DNA of 64,000 nt from Sediminicola sp037203765 (GTDB lineage Bacteria; Bacteroidota; Bacteroidia; Flavobacteriales; Flavobacteriaceae), in assembly GCF_037203765.1 (NCBI RefSeq), contig NZ_JBBCAS010000001.1, positions 496,001-560,000 of the forward strand, given 5' to 3'. A program made the position numbers and the translations under genes. A model generated the notes under the pieces. The model saw only the letters and a list, made by a program, of their open reading frames with translations, ran no database searches and was not told the DNA's origin. Shown piece by piece: positions 7,257 to 17,400 of the stretch (its first letter is position 1; each line of letters starts with the position of its first letter).

Positions 7257-9260
7257 CTATTTATAACTTCTTGTCTTCAGTTCTATGTTTTCGTACACTA
7301 GGTCTTCCTTGTGAAGTACGGCATCCTTTGGTTCTCCTTTGTACTCCCAAGCAGAAACAAACTTAAAGTTTTCATCGTCCCTTAAGGCCTCTCCTTCCGG
7401 AGTCTGGTATTCTTCACGGAAGTGACCACCACAAGATTCATTTCTTGAAAGGGCATCCTTGGCGAACAACTCTCCCAGTTCCAAGAAATCAGCCACTCTA
7501 CCTGCTTTTTCCAATTCTTGGTTTTTGGTTTCAGGGCTTCCAGGAACTCGTACATTTTCCCAGAAATCTGCTCTAAGTGCAGAAATCTCGTCTATAGCCT
7601 CTTGAAGTTCTTTGGCGTTACGCGACATTCCACATTTGTCCCACATGATCTTACCTAATTTCTTATGGTAGTAATCAACAGAATGTGTACCCTTTCCTGC
7701 CTTTAATTTCGCAATTCTATCGCGTACCTCTTTTTCAGCGGCATCGAATTCAGCGGTATCGGTAGGAATTTTTCCTGTTCTGATATCTTTGGACAGGTAA
7801 TCACCGATGGTGTATGGCAACACAAAATATCCGTCTGCCAAACCTTGCATCAAAGCGGAAGCACCCAATCTGTTGGCTCCATGATCACTAAAATTCGCTT
7901 CCCCTGCGGCATAACATCCTTCAATGGTTGTCTGTAGGTTGTAATCAACCCAAAGTCCACCCATAGTATAATGCACGGCAGGATATATTTTCATAGGGGT
8001 TTTGTATGGATTTTCATCCACGATCTTCTCGTACATCTGGAAAAGGTTACCGTATTTGGCCTCGATGACTTCTTCACCCAATTGGCGGAGGGTGTTGTCA
8101 TCTGCATCCTTTAATCCGGAAGTCAATGCTTTTTCCTTACCGTATCTCATGATGGCAGAAGCAAAATCCAAATAAACAGCTTCTCCTGTTTTGTTTACAC
8201 CAAAACCGGCATCACAACGCTCTTTGGCCGCTCTTGAGGCCACATCGCGCGGTACAAGGTTACCAAAGGCTGGATACCTTCTTTCCAAGTAGTAATCCCT
8301 GTCTTCTTCTTTAAGCTGTGTAGGCTTCAATTGTCCATTTCGTATGGCTTCCGCGTCTTTTTTGTGCTTAGGTACCCAGATACGACCATCATTACGTAAC
8401 GATTCCGACATCAAGGTCAATTTCGACTGGTGTTCCCCTGAAACAGGAATACAGGTAGGATGAATTTGTGTAAAGCACGGATTGGCAAAGAAAGCCCCTC
8501 TACGGTGTGCTCTCCATGCGGCCATGACGTTACTGCCCATGGCATTGGTTGAAAGGAAAAAGACATTTCCATAACCACCGGATGCCAAAACTACGGCATG
8601 TGCCGAGTGGCGTTCAATTTCACCAGTAACCAGGTTACGGGCAATGATACCACGGGCCTTGCCATTTACCTTTACCAGATCCATCATTTCATGACGGTTG
8701 TATGCTTGGATCTTACCTCTGTTAATCTGTCTGTTCATCGCAGAATAGGCACCGAGTAGCAATTGCTGGCCAGTCTGTCCTTTGGCATAGAAGGTACGGG
8801 ATACCAACACCCCACCAAAAGAACGGTTATCCAAGAGTCCACCATATTCACGTGCGAATGGTACCCCTTGGGCCACACACTGGTCAATGATGTTTCCTGA
8901 TACTTCGGCCAATCGGTAAACGTTGGCCTCACGGGAACGGTAGTCACCACCTTTTACGGTATCGTAGAACAAACGGTAGTTACTGTCACCATCTCCCTGA
9001 TAGTTTTTTGCTGCATTGATACCTCCTTGGGCAGCAATGGAGTGTGCCCTTCTTGGAGAATCCTGATAGCAGAATGTTTTTACGTTATAGCCAAGTTCTG
9101 CCAATGTTGCGGCTGCAGAACCACCGGCCAAGCCCGTTCCTACCACGATAACATCAATGTTACGTTTGTTGGCAGGGTTGACAAGATCAATATCGTTTTT
9201 ATGTTTTGTCCATTTGTCGGCCAAGGGACCGGATGGAATTTTCGAATCCAATATTCCCAT
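7257..9260 (-). CDS. sdhA: Succinate dehydrogenase/fumarate reductase flavoprotein subunit
   Basis: SdhA (667 aa) oxidises succinate to fumarate in the TCA cycle. The FAD-binding motif VVGTGLAGGSAA lies at residues 40-50, and RAHSIAAQGG holds H73, the expected covalent FAD-histidyl linkage. Substrate-site residues occur in HPTCIP and in the MGGLWVDYN region. Length and motifs match the B-type enzymes of Bacteroidota, which pair with a single diheme cytochrome b. The start is 2 nt from the sdhC stop, so translation is probably coupled. Confidence 0.97.
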   Translation of the reverse strand: MGILDSKIPSGPLADKWTKHKNDIDLVNPANKRNIDVIVVGTGLAGGSAAATLAELGYNVKTFCYQDSPRRAHSIAAQGGINAAKNYQGDGDSNYRLFYDTVKGGDYRSREANVYRLAEVSGNIIDQCVAQGVPFAREYGGLLDNRSFGGVLVSRTFYAKGQTGQQLLLGAYSAMNRQINRGKIQAYNRHEMMDLVKVNGKARGIIARNLVTGEIERHSAHAVVLASGGYGNVFFLSTNAMGSNVMAAWRAHRRGAFFANPCFTQIHPTCIPVSGEHQSKLTLMSESLRNDGRIWVPKHKKDAEAIRNGQLKPTQLKEEDRDYYLERRYPAFGNLVPRDVASRAAKERCDAGFGVNKTGEAVYLDFASAIMRYGKEKALTSGLKDADDNTLRQLGEEVIEAKYGNLFQMYEKIVDENPYKTPMKIYPAVHYTMGGLWVDYNLQTTIEGCYAAGEANFSDHGANRLGASALMQGLADGYFVLPYTIGDYLSKDIRTGKIPTDTAEFDAAEKEVRDRIAKLKAGKGTHSVDYYHKKLGKIMWDKCGMSRNAKELQEAIDEISALRADFWENVRVPGSPETKNQELEKAGRVADFLELGELFAKDALSRNESCGGHFREEYQTPEGEALRDDENFKFVSAWEYKGEPKDAVLHKEDLVYENIELKTRSYK

Positions 9261-9262
9261 AA

Positions 9263-9931
9263 TTAATGTGTAATTGGGTTAAAGTGATGGTACAAGGCGA
9301 TAAAGGCAAATCCCAATGGGATGGCAATCGCATATATCTTAGTGAATTTTTTTATGGCCGGAGTGTATTTGTTGTTCACCCCCATGGTCTGAAAGGAAGA
9401 TGCGAAACCGTGCAACAAATGCAGGGCCAATAAGCCAAAGGACAGTACATAAAGCAAGGTACGCCACATCGGTTCAAACTTCTCAACCGTTTCCGCATAG
9501 TATCTCGTTGGGTCCTCAGGGTTGCTCTCTATATACTTATAGGTCATTTCATGTACCCAAAAGTCATAGAAATGCAAAGCAAGGAAAGCCAAAATCACGG
9601 CACCTGAAACAATCATATTTCGCGATATCCATGGGGCATTGGAACCTCCGTTGTACTTTACGTATTTGACACCTCTAGCTCTGTTGTTCTGGATTTCCAG
9701 AACAAAGCCCATTACAAAATGAATGACCACACCAGCGATCAAGATCGGCTGAAGCAGATATTGCACCAAGGGGTTGTAACCCATAAAGTGCGACCATTCG
9801 TTAAAGGTGTCGGGGGCAATTACCGAAGTAATGTTGATGGTAAAATGTTGCCCAAGGAATAAGACCAAAAAAAGGCCAGATAAAGCCATTACTACTTTTC
9901 TGGCGATAGATGATTTTGTCAAACCACTCAT
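9263..9931 (-). CDS. sdhC: Succinate dehydrogenase cytochrome b subunit
   Basis: The 222-residue membrane anchor of a B-type succinate:quinone oxidoreductase (cytochrome b558 family). Five hydrophobic segments are evident, the first at residues 14-36. Histidines in and near them (for example GQHFTIN, VIHFVMGF, LALHFYDFWVH, LLHGFASSF) can ligate two hemes and the menaquinone site. It is the first gene of sdhCAB and sits behind a consensus promoter at 9951-9982. Confidence 0.95.
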   Translation of the reverse strand: MSGLTKSSIARKVVMALSGLFLVLFLGQHFTINITSVIAPDTFNEWSHFMGYNPLVQYLLQPILIAGVVIHFVMGFVLEIQNNRARGVKYVKYNGGSNAPWISRNMIVSGAVILAFLALHFYDFWVHEMTYKYIESNPEDPTRYYAETVEKFEPMWRTLLYVLSFGLLALHLLHGFASSFQTMGVNNKYTPAIKKFTKIYAIAIPLGFAFIALYHHFNPITH

Positions 9932-9950
9932 TAGTTATTAGTTTTAAAAA

Positions 9951-9982
9951 CAAATTTACAGCACAAGAGAGTTATTAACAAA
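9951..9982 (-). promoter_or_regulatory. Bacteroidota-type promoter of sdhCAB
   Basis: On the minus strand TTTG (9982-9979), a 20-nt spacer and TAAATTTG (9958-9951) fit the TTTG/TAnnTTTG consensus of the Bacteroidota primary sigma factor exactly. Transcription would begin a few bases later, giving a leader of about 15-20 nt before sdhC. The 9983-10246 stretch holds otherwise only the upstream region of the next gene. Confidence 0.7.
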
Positions 9983-10208
9983 CTTTAGACGGTATTCCTA
10001 CTATTATTTAGAACCAGTTTAAAGAAGTTTTCAACAAGTTTAAGATTTAAGCCGAAAACGATGTAGTTTTTCCTGATATCTTGAACAAAAAAAAGTTTTT
10101 GTCCGGTAAATATTTGTATTTTTTTAACGGTCTCCGGGGTGGAATTGAGACAATCTTATTTTTATGTGATATTCCTTTAAAATTGACATACAACAATTTG
10201 GGAAGCCT

Positions 10209-10216
10209 TACTTTTG
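10209..10216 (+). promoter_or_regulatory. Possible -7 promoter element
   Basis: TACTTTTG matches TAnnTTTG exactly, 30 bp upstream of the succinylglutamate desuccinylase-like gene. A TTG lies 23 nt further upstream. No other signal was found in 9983-10246; a 67-codon frame at 10081-10284 runs through this promoter and does not look coding. Confidence 0.4.
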
Positions 10217-10246
10217 GTCGCAGTTTTATAATCCTGTGGATGGCCC

Positions 10247-11236
10247 ATGGAAAAAATCGAAGGAACAGAAATGGATATTATTAGAGAGAATAAGGATATT
10301 GTAATCAGGGGGGAACGCGTGGCTCCCGGCCAACAAAAGTTGTTGCACATCAATATTGACCGTCTTCCTACGGGGACATTGATCGATATTCCTATATATG
10401 TGTTCAATGGCAAGGAAGCTGGACCAACGGTACTGATTCAGGCAGGACTCCACGGGGATGAGATCAACGGCATTGAGATTGTGAGGCGTATGTTGCACAA
10501 AAAATATTTCAAGGTCAAGAGGGGAGCCGTATTGGTAGTGCCTTTGTTGAACGTGTTCGGATTTATACATTTCTCCAGGGATGTACCCGATGGCAAGGAC
10601 GTAAACAGAAGTTTTCCAGGCAGTAAAACAGGCTCCCTTGCCAGTAGGATCGCCCATCATTACACCACGGAGATATTTCCCCAGATCGATTATGGCATTG
10701 ATCTCCATACCGGAGGTGCCCGTCATGACAACTTCCCCCAAGTGAGGTATACTGAAGGGGATGAGGCCAGTAAGCAGATTGCCGACATATTCAATGCCCC
10801 TCTTACATTTTCCTCAGACCTGATCAACAAATCTTTTCGGAAGGCCACCTTTAGAAAGGGAATTCCGACCATTGTATATGAGGCGGGGGAGAGCATGCGT
10901 TTTGATGATTTTGCCATTAAACGCGGGATCCAGGGAATATTGAACGTAATGATCAATTTTGAGATGATAGACAGGATCAACCCCTTGTCCAAGAAACAGG
11001 AACGCAGTAAGCACTTATTGACGAAAAAATGGCTCCGTGCACCAACAGCCGGAATGTTTATCCCCAAAGTGACCAACGGTTCGGAAATCACGAAAGGACA
11101 GATCTTGGGAATTGTTGCCGATACCTTTGCCACCTACAACAAAGAAATTAAGGCCCCCTATGATGGATATGTTTTCTGCATCAACCATCAGGCGGTGGTC
11201 AACCAGGGAGACGCCCTTTTTCACATTGGGAAATAG
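10247..11236 (+). CDS. Succinylglutamate desuccinylase/aspartoacylase family zinc enzyme
   Basis: A 329-residue member of the M14-like AstE/ASPA family, which hydrolyses N-acyl bonds of acidic amino acids with one zinc ion. The zinc ligands are visible as GLHGDEIN (H and E) and IDLHTG (H). The C-terminal 70 residues form the barrel-sandwich hybrid domain seen in this family (PTAGMF...KGQILGIV). The start is either the ATG at 10247 or MDIIREN four codons into the segment near 10271; the first is kept by convention. It is monocistronic with its own promoter candidate and terminator. The substrate is unknown. Confidence 0.85.
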   Translation: MEKIEGTEMDIIRENKDIVIRGERVAPGQQKLLHINIDRLPTGTLIDIPIYVFNGKEAGPTVLIQAGLHGDEINGIEIVRRMLHKKYFKVKRGAVLVVPLLNVFGFIHFSRDVPDGKDVNRSFPGSKTGSLASRIAHHYTTEIFPQIDYGIDLHTGGARHDNFPQVRYTEGDEASKQIADIFNAPLTFSSDLINKSFRKATFRKGIPTIVYEAGESMRFDDFAIKRGIQGILNVMINFEMIDRINPLSKKQERSKHLLTKKWLRAPTAGMFIPKVTNGSEITKGQILGIVADTFATYNKEIKAPYDGYVFCINHQAVVNQGDALFHIGK

Positions 11237-11245
11237 ATCCCATTA

Positions 11246-11280
11246 AAAAGCCCCGATCCAAGGTATGGTTCGGGGCTTTT
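11246..11280 (+). terminator. Intrinsic terminator
   Basis: An 11-bp stem (11246-11256 with 11270-11280), GC-rich core GCCCCGA, is bounded by A and T runs. It can therefore serve both the plus-strand desuccinylase-like gene and the convergent Vps10/BNR gene. Confidence 0.85.
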
Positions 11281-11306
11281 CTAACTTATTAGGTGATTTG
11301 CTGATA

Positions 11307-14165
11307 TTATTTCAGTTCAAAACTTACTTTTTCCGAACTGCCATTTCCAGAAATTTCCATGGTGTATTTTCCTTTGGGCAAATAGGTCTTGCCATTCCCG
11401 GCCTCTTTCAGTTCCATTTTGTTTTTCTTTAGAAAGGCAGATTTCCCTGCTTTTGAAAAGGCGACATCATACGAAACTACATTGAAGCCTTTGTCGGCGT
11501 CCATCTGGCCCTGGCTCACCTCGATACCTCCATCGGTCAGCACCTTAGTGGTAAAACTACCGGGTTTTGAGGTATAAAAAGTCAGGTCTATTCCGGGTGT
11601 GCTTGGTTTTGACCATGAGCTCCAAGAATTGCCCCATCTATCCGAATGCCTGATATCCCCTACCTTGAATACCACAAGATTTTTGTTGAGGTCGGCCGAC
11701 TCCATTTGCTGAATATTTCCAATATCGGCTTTGTAGATACTGCGACCATGTGTGCCTACCAATAAATGTTTCGCCTTGGCCTGAATTTTTAAATCGTGTA
11801 CGGCCACATTGGGAAGTCCTTCCGAGAATGCTTCCCAAGAACCTCCTTGGTCAAAAGAGACATAGGCCCCGTTGTCCGTTCCCACAAATAAAACATTTTC
11901 ATTCGCAGGATCTTCAATTATGGCATTGACTGGAGCGGTCGGAATATTATTGGCGATGTTCTTCCATGTTTTTCCGTAATCATTGCTCATGTAAATATAG
12001 GGTGTAAAGTCGTCCCAGCGGTATCCGTTCAAGGCAACATAGACCCTTTCTTTTTTGTGTTGCGAGGCAACCACACGGCTTACCCATAGCTCAGCGGGTT
12101 TGCTATTGCCAACTGGATTTAGGACTTCCCAACGACTTCCTCCATCCTGAGTCACTTGGACCAAACCGTCGTCACTACCGGTATATATCAGTCCAAACTT
12201 GAATGGGGATTCGGAAATGGAAGTCAGTGTGCCATAGGCCACATTTCCTTTTTTGCCACCATTGGTCAGGTCTCCGGATATGGTTGCCCAATCATCGCCC
12301 TGGTTCATGGAGCGGTGTAATTTGTTACCTCCTATATACAGGATATCCTGGTTGTGGGTAGATAGTAAAATTGGTGTCTGCCAGTTAAAGCGATATGGGG
12401 TTTCTCCCAACTCGTGTTTTGGCTGAATATAGGTGCGTTTGTTATTTTCCAAATCCAGTCGGTAATAGTTTCCGAACTGAAATCCGGTATACACGATGTT
12501 GTGGTTCCTTACATCTATCTGTACCTGCATACCATCGCCTCCCATAATAGATTTCCAAGGATACTGTCCATCTTGGTGCCACTCCGTATTCTCCTGTGCA
12601 TTGTGTGCGCCTTTCCAAACACCATTGTCCTGGAGTCCGCCATATACATTATAGGGCTCTTCGTTATCTACGTTGATGTAATAGAACTGCCCTACGGAAG
12701 GGGTGTTGTTTTTGATCCAATGGGCACCATCATCATAGGAAATATTTACACCACCATCATTACCGTTTACGATATGCCCGGACATCTTGGGGTTTATCCA
12801 AATAGAATGGTGGTCGGAATGCACGTTGTCACCGTTGATGGAGGTGTAGGTCTTACCGCCATCATCGGATCTGATAATAGGCACACCCGCCAGATAAATC
12901 TTATCCTTATTGGATGGGTCAATGGCAATCTGGGCAAAGTAATACCCATAGCTATAAAATAGATCGTCTATGTAATTTTCATTCCTTTTCTTCCAGGTCA
13001 TGCCCCCATCATCACTGCGGTACACCTCTGCCCCTACAACAGGGGTATCAAACAGCATGGAATTGGCGTCCTCCAGATAATGGGCAATATCAATTGGTTT
13101 TACGGTACCGCTTTCCACCAATTGCTTTACATTGTTGGCGCGGTATTTTTCTTGAAAGCCATTGGTTTTTAAGAATTCGTTCAATTTTTTGTCCTCCAAT
13201 TTCAGGAATGTTTCCGTGCTCATACTCTTAAAGTCCTCTTTGGTCAGCCCATCGGATTTCTTTTCTGATTCGCCCTTTTTTTCACGCCGGAATTGACTGT
13301 CATGCACTGCATATACCGTGTTTTCATCATAAACGGCCAAACCGATACGGCCTACTCCCTCTCCTGTGGGAAATCCGCTTTGTGCTGTGGAAACCTTGTT
13401 CCATGATGTTCCTCCATCCGTACTTTTGTAAATTCCGGAACCACTGCCGTTGCCAATGAAATCCCAAGCCTTCCTGTCTTTTTCCCAAGAAGCCGCAAAT
13501 TGGATATTAAAGTTGTTTGGCGCCATGGCCACATCTATGATGCCTGTATTCTTGGATACAAAAAGGGTTTTGTTCCATGTTTTTCCGCCATCGGTGGTTT
13601 TATAGACACCTCGCTCCTCATTGGGAGAGTACAGATGCCCGGTGACACCAACCACGACTTCGTTGGGATTTGAGGGGTTGATCAGGATCCTTCCGAAATG
13701 ATGGGAGTCTTCCAGTCCCATTTGTTGCCAGGTCTTGCCTTTGTCCTCAGATTTGAGCAGACCGATACCGGCATAGGACGAACGGGATGCATTATTTTCA
13801 CCGGTACCTACCCAAATGGTCCCCGATTTCCAGTCTACCGCGATATCTCCAACATTTTGGGTCGGACTGTTGTCCATGACCGGTGTAAACGATGTTCCGT
13901 TATTGTTGGTGTACCAAAGTCCCCCTGAGGCATAGCCCACATAAAATTCGGTCGGATTATTGGGATTAACATCAATATCTACCACACGACCGCTCATGAT
14001 AGTGGGGCCAATATTTTTGAACGGGATATTTTTCACCAAAGAGCTGGCGTCTTTGGATTCCTTCTGTTGGACTGCTTTTTGAATGTCTGCCTTTGAGGTT
14101 GGTGCTATTTGAGCGGCACCTACTGCTGTAGAAGCCAAAATAACGGATAAGAGAAGTTTTTTCAT
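11307..14165 (-). CDS. Secreted Vps10/sortilin-like BNR-repeat protein
   Basis: A large (952 aa) exported beta-propeller protein. A signal peptide (MKKLLLSVILASTAVGAAQ) starts at the ATG at 14165; an in-frame ATG 14 codons upstream would put non-signal sequence in front and is rejected. Many Asp-box/BNR repeats of the form S/T-x-D-x-G-x-T-W are spread through the chain (for example SEDKGKTW, TDGGKTW, SDDGGMTW, NDYGKTW), as in sortilin/Vps10 and glycosidase propellers. Such proteins are common in Flavobacteriaceae and often labelled glycosyl hydrolase, but no catalytic residues can be pointed to. A short beta-rich C-terminal domain follows the propeller. Confidence 0.85.
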   Translation of the reverse strand: MKKLLLSVILASTAVGAAQIAPTSKADIQKAVQQKESKDASSLVKNIPFKNIGPTIMSGRVVDIDVNPNNPTEFYVGYASGGLWYTNNNGTSFTPVMDNSPTQNVGDIAVDWKSGTIWVGTGENNASRSSYAGIGLLKSEDKGKTWQQMGLEDSHHFGRILINPSNPNEVVVGVTGHLYSPNEERGVYKTTDGGKTWNKTLFVSKNTGIIDVAMAPNNFNIQFAASWEKDRKAWDFIGNGSGSGIYKSTDGGTSWNKVSTAQSGFPTGEGVGRIGLAVYDENTVYAVHDSQFRREKKGESEKKSDGLTKEDFKSMSTETFLKLEDKKLNEFLKTNGFQEKYRANNVKQLVESGTVKPIDIAHYLEDANSMLFDTPVVGAEVYRSDDGGMTWKKRNENYIDDLFYSYGYYFAQIAIDPSNKDKIYLAGVPIIRSDDGGKTYTSINGDNVHSDHHSIWINPKMSGHIVNGNDGGVNISYDDGAHWIKNNTPSVGQFYYINVDNEEPYNVYGGLQDNGVWKGAHNAQENTEWHQDGQYPWKSIMGGDGMQVQIDVRNHNIVYTGFQFGNYYRLDLENNKRTYIQPKHELGETPYRFNWQTPILLSTHNQDILYIGGNKLHRSMNQGDDWATISGDLTNGGKKGNVAYGTLTSISESPFKFGLIYTGSDDGLVQVTQDGGSRWEVLNPVGNSKPAELWVSRVVASQHKKERVYVALNGYRWDDFTPYIYMSNDYGKTWKNIANNIPTAPVNAIIEDPANENVLFVGTDNGAYVSFDQGGSWEAFSEGLPNVAVHDLKIQAKAKHLLVGTHGRSIYKADIGNIQQMESADLNKNLVVFKVGDIRHSDRWGNSWSSWSKPSTPGIDLTFYTSKPGSFTTKVLTDGGIEVSQGQMDADKGFNVVSYDVAFSKAGKSAFLKKNKMELKEAGNGKTYLPKGKYTMEISGNGSSEKVSFELK

Positions 14166-14326
14166 TGAAGTAAAGTGAATTAGAGTATAAGGGGGTAAGT
14201 TAAGCAATTTGTTTCATTGTCAAAAGAGGGGGCTTGTAGAAGGGATAGTGTTTGTCCCAATATATAGGGCCATGTCTTTTATTGTCTAAATAAAAGTTAA
14301 AGAAATTTAATTACCTGCTGCTTTTT

Positions 14327-14356
14327 TTTGATTGGATATTGATTTCGCTACTTTTG
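14327..14356 (+). promoter_or_regulatory. Bacteroidota-type promoter of the aminopeptidase P gene
   Basis: TTTG (14327-14330), an 18-nt spacer and TACTTTTG (14349-14356) match the consensus exactly. This predicts a leader of about 90 nt before the start at 14455. Confidence 0.7.
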
Positions 14357-14454
14357 GGAAAATCAAAAATCTCTGGGAATGCCCTGAAAAAAGTGGATAG
14401 AGAGCAACTCTTTTCAAGGGATCCATGGAATAAAATATTAATCAAAATCAACAG

Positions 14455-15747
14455 ATGAAATACGATCAGATACCCAATTCATTATTTATTAAGAACCGCA
14501 AAAAATTCATGGCACAAATGAAGCCCAAGAGTATTGCGATTTTCAATTCCAATGATGTATACCCTATAGGTGCAGATAGCACCTTGGCTTTTGAGCAAGA
14601 TCGAGATCTTTTCTATCTAAGTGGCGCTGATCAGGAAGAAACCATATTGTTGCTTTTTCCTGAAGCCATGGACAAAAAACATCGGGAAATATTGTTCGTA
14701 ACCGAGACCAATGATCACATTGCCGTTTGGGAGGGAGAAAAACTCACCAAAGAAAAGGCAACTGAAGTTTCAGGAATAGAAACAATCTATTGGTTGAGTG
14801 AATTCGACAAAATATTCTTTGACCTGATGACGGAGGCAGATACGATCTACTTCAACACCAACGAACACTATCGCCAAGCGGTGGTTACCGAAACTCGTGA
14901 GGACCGTTTTATCAAAAAATGCAAGCAGGACTTCCCGGCCCACCAATGGGCAAAAAGTAACCCGATCCTACAGGAGATCAGGGGCATCAAAGAACCGGAG
15001 GAGCTCGATATTATGCAGACAGCCTGTAATATCACAGAGAAAGGATTTAGGAGGTTGTTGGGATTTGTGAAACCTGGCGTTTGGGAATACGAGATCCAGG
15101 CAGAATTGATGCACGAATTTTTGAGGAACAAATCCAAAGGTTTCGCCTACACCCCAATTATTGCATCGGGAAATAATGCCAATGTGCTGCACTATGTGGT
15201 GAACAACCAACAGTGTAAGGATGGAGATTTGTTATTGATGGATGTTGCAGCCGAATACGCCAATTATTCCAGTGACCTCAGTAGGACCATCCCGGTGAAC
15301 GGAAAATTTACAGACAGGCAAAAAGCGGTCTATGAAGCGGTACTCAGGGTAAAAAATGAAGCGACCAAAATGTTGGTGCCAGGGACCCTATGGGCAGAAT
15401 ACCATAAAGAGGTCGGGAAATTGATGACCTCCGAGCTTCTGGGGCTTGGATTGTTGGATAAGGCCGATGTACAAAACGAGAAGAAGGAATGGCCTGCATA
15501 CAAGAAATATTTTATGCACGGTACCAGTCACCATATAGGATTGAACACCCATGACTACGGATTGTTGAAAACCCCTATGAAGGCAAACATGGTGTTCACC
15601 GTAGAACCTGGAATCTATATTCCCAAGGAAGGTTTTGGAATCCGTTTGGAAGACGATGTGGTGATCCAAGAAAAAGGGGAGCCGTTCAACCTGATGGGAA
15701 ATATTCCAATTGAGGTGGAGGAGATCGAAACATTGATGAACCAATAG
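14455..15747 (+). CDS. pepP: Xaa-Pro aminopeptidase (aminopeptidase P, M24B)
   Basis: A 430-residue cytosolic dinuclear metallopeptidase that removes N-terminal residues before proline. An N-terminal creatinase-type domain (about residues 1-170) precedes the pita-bread catalytic domain. The metal ligands are visible in order: two aspartates in LLMDVAAEYANYSSDLSR, a histidine in MHGTSHHIG, and glutamates in VFTVEPGIYIP and IRLEDDVVI. Length matches bacterial PepP. It has its own promoter and terminator. Confidence 0.93.
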   Translation: MKYDQIPNSLFIKNRKKFMAQMKPKSIAIFNSNDVYPIGADSTLAFEQDRDLFYLSGADQEETILLLFPEAMDKKHREILFVTETNDHIAVWEGEKLTKEKATEVSGIETIYWLSEFDKIFFDLMTEADTIYFNTNEHYRQAVVTETREDRFIKKCKQDFPAHQWAKSNPILQEIRGIKEPEELDIMQTACNITEKGFRRLLGFVKPGVWEYEIQAELMHEFLRNKSKGFAYTPIIASGNNANVLHYVVNNQQCKDGDLLLMDVAAEYANYSSDLSRTIPVNGKFTDRQKAVYEAVLRVKNEATKMLVPGTLWAEYHKEVGKLMTSELLGLGLLDKADVQNEKKEWPAYKKYFMHGTSHHIGLNTHDYGLLKTPMKANMVFTVEPGIYIPKEGFGIRLEDDVVIQEKGEPFNLMGNIPIEVEEIETLMNQ

Positions 15748-15811
15748 ATCCAGAAACGAGTCGGTTTTAATTCAAAAACTGATGGCCGTTGGTACGATTT
15801 AAAATTATTAC

Positions 15812-15840
15812 AAGAGGGGCTTTTGCGAGTCCCTCTTTTT
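15812..15840 (+). terminator. Intrinsic terminator after pepP
   Basis: A 10-bp stem (AAGAGGG plus three inner pairs including one G-T; 15812-15821 with 15828-15837) and loop TTTGCG are followed by a T run that extends into the stop codon region of the convergent brnQ gene. Confidence 0.8.
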
Positions 15841-17133
15841 TTATGCTGGATCGTCAGCATTCTGGGGAGGAGTTTTACGCAGTAAATTGGCAATGATAAA
15901 AGTTACAAGAGCGGGCAATACCCAGCCTAAACTATAATCGCTTAAGGGAATCATGGGGTTAATATTTCCCAAGTAGGATCCCAGGTTGATACTGTTCATA
16001 AAATCAGGGATGCTGAAAATGGTGGTCATTAGGATTACAGCCTTGAAAACAAAAGGGGAGGCCCACTTGTTGGGCACTACATTCAAAACAATGAGCACAA
16101 TGGTAATAGGGTAGATGAACATAAGTGCGGGGAGCGCCACTGCAATGATATATGCCACATCAAATTGCCCCATTAGGACTCCCAAAAGGCACCCAACAAC
16201 AGCCGTTATATTATAGGCCAATTGGGACTCTCGGAACCGTGATTTCATAAAATCGGCTGTTCCCGTCACCACTCCTACGGCTGTGGTAAAACAGGCCAGA
16301 CTCACCAGAAGACTTAAAAACAGATTGGCGGTACTGCCCAGGGTTTGGATACTGATTCCCGTCAGTAGGGCCACTCGGGTTATTTCACCGTCAAAATTGT
16401 TGTGCCTCAAGGCCCCTGTCAATATCAATCCGGCGTAGATCAAAAAGAGGGCCAGACCGCCCAACCAGCCGGCACGGCGGATAAGACTTCTTTTATCGGC
16501 ATAGGTGGCTGTGCTCTTAAGATTAATGGAAACAATAATTACCCCTCCCACGACCACGGCGCCTATGGCATCGAAAGTCTGGTAACCCTCCAAGATAGCA
16601 TCCGTGAATGGGCTTTTGAATTGGGATATCCCAAAATTGAAATCTTCCGAAAACAGGGTTATCCCTATGATCATCAAAAGAATGAAAATGATGGCCGGGG
16701 TCAGTAATTTTCCCAATATATCCAATAGTTTGGATCGGTTCATAACAAAAAGAAAGACCAGACCAAAGTATATGATACTGGTAAGGAGATATGGAGTGTC
16801 AAAAAAAGGCTGTATGGCAATTTCGTGGGTCACCGAGGCTGTCCTAGGGGAGGGCAGGCTAATGGAAATGGCATAGATAATAAGGGAGTAGACCAGGCTG
16901 AATGTTGGGGATACCTTTTTACCGAAATCAAAGATAGTTCCCTGTAGCTTGGCATGTGCCAAGATCCCCAGAATGGGGATAAGCACGGCCGAAAGACAAA
17001 ATCCAAGGGTCACCAACCACCATAGATCGCCAGATTTAAAGCCCAAAAGTGGTGGTAATATTAAATTTCCAGCACCAAAGAACAGGGAAAAAAGCGCAAA
17101 GGCGGTTATGAGGGTTTCTTTGGTCTTGTTCAT
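15841..17133 (-). CDS. brnQ: Branched-chain amino acid carrier, BrnQ family
   Basis: A 430-residue inner-membrane LIVCS transporter (sodium- or proton-coupled uptake of Leu, Ile, Val). The N-terminal ALFSLFFGAGNLILPPLLG is the family hallmark, and about twelve hydrophobic segments can be seen across the chain. It has its own promoter at 17153-17182 and no operon partners. It converges on pepP; uptake and peptide breakdown are a natural but unproven pairing. Confidence 0.92.
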   Translation of the reverse strand: MNKTKETLITAFALFSLFFGAGNLILPPLLGFKSGDLWWLVTLGFCLSAVLIPILGILAHAKLQGTIFDFGKKVSPTFSLVYSLIIYAISISLPSPRTASVTHEIAIQPFFDTPYLLTSIIYFGLVFLFVMNRSKLLDILGKLLTPAIIFILLMIIGITLFSEDFNFGISQFKSPFTDAILEGYQTFDAIGAVVVGGVIIVSINLKSTATYADKRSLIRRAGWLGGLALFLIYAGLILTGALRHNNFDGEITRVALLTGISIQTLGSTANLFLSLLVSLACFTTAVGVVTGTADFMKSRFRESQLAYNITAVVGCLLGVLMGQFDVAYIIAVALPALMFIYPITIVLIVLNVVPNKWASPFVFKAVILMTTIFSIPDFMNSINLGSYLGNINPMIPLSDYSLGWVLPALVTFIIANLLRKTPPQNADDPA

Positions 17134-17152
17134 ATTTTAATTAAAATTAACC

Positions 17153-17182
17153 GAAAGATAGTGGAAAATGACATACTTCAAA
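17153..17182 (-). promoter_or_regulatory. Probable promoter of brnQ
   Basis: On the minus strand TTTG (17182-17179), 18 nt, then TATCTTTC (17160-17153), one mismatch from TAnnTTTG. It lies 20 nt before the start codon. Confidence 0.55.
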
Positions 17183-17400
17183 ACGTGTTTTTTATCCGAT
17201 TAAAATGGAGCGTTTCGAGAAAAAAAGTTACGTTCATCGAAAAAAGTAAAAAAAACATCCAATGCGCCCAATATAATCGTATCTACTTACGTTGTTAAAT
17301 TATAGCAGGTCAATGAGTTGCTATTACCCCGAAGAAACCTAGTCTAACTTTTGCATTTAAGGTCCCCAAACCGAACCGATGCACACCTAAAACCTACATT

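Noticed and set aside
10081..10284. 67-codon plus-strand frame before the desuccinylase-like gene
   Set aside because: It overlaps the next gene's start and contains that gene's likely promoter; low-complexity AT-rich translation.
12414..12962. 182-codon plus-strand frame
   Set aside because: Antisense to the Vps10/BNR gene; no start context and no domain resemblance.
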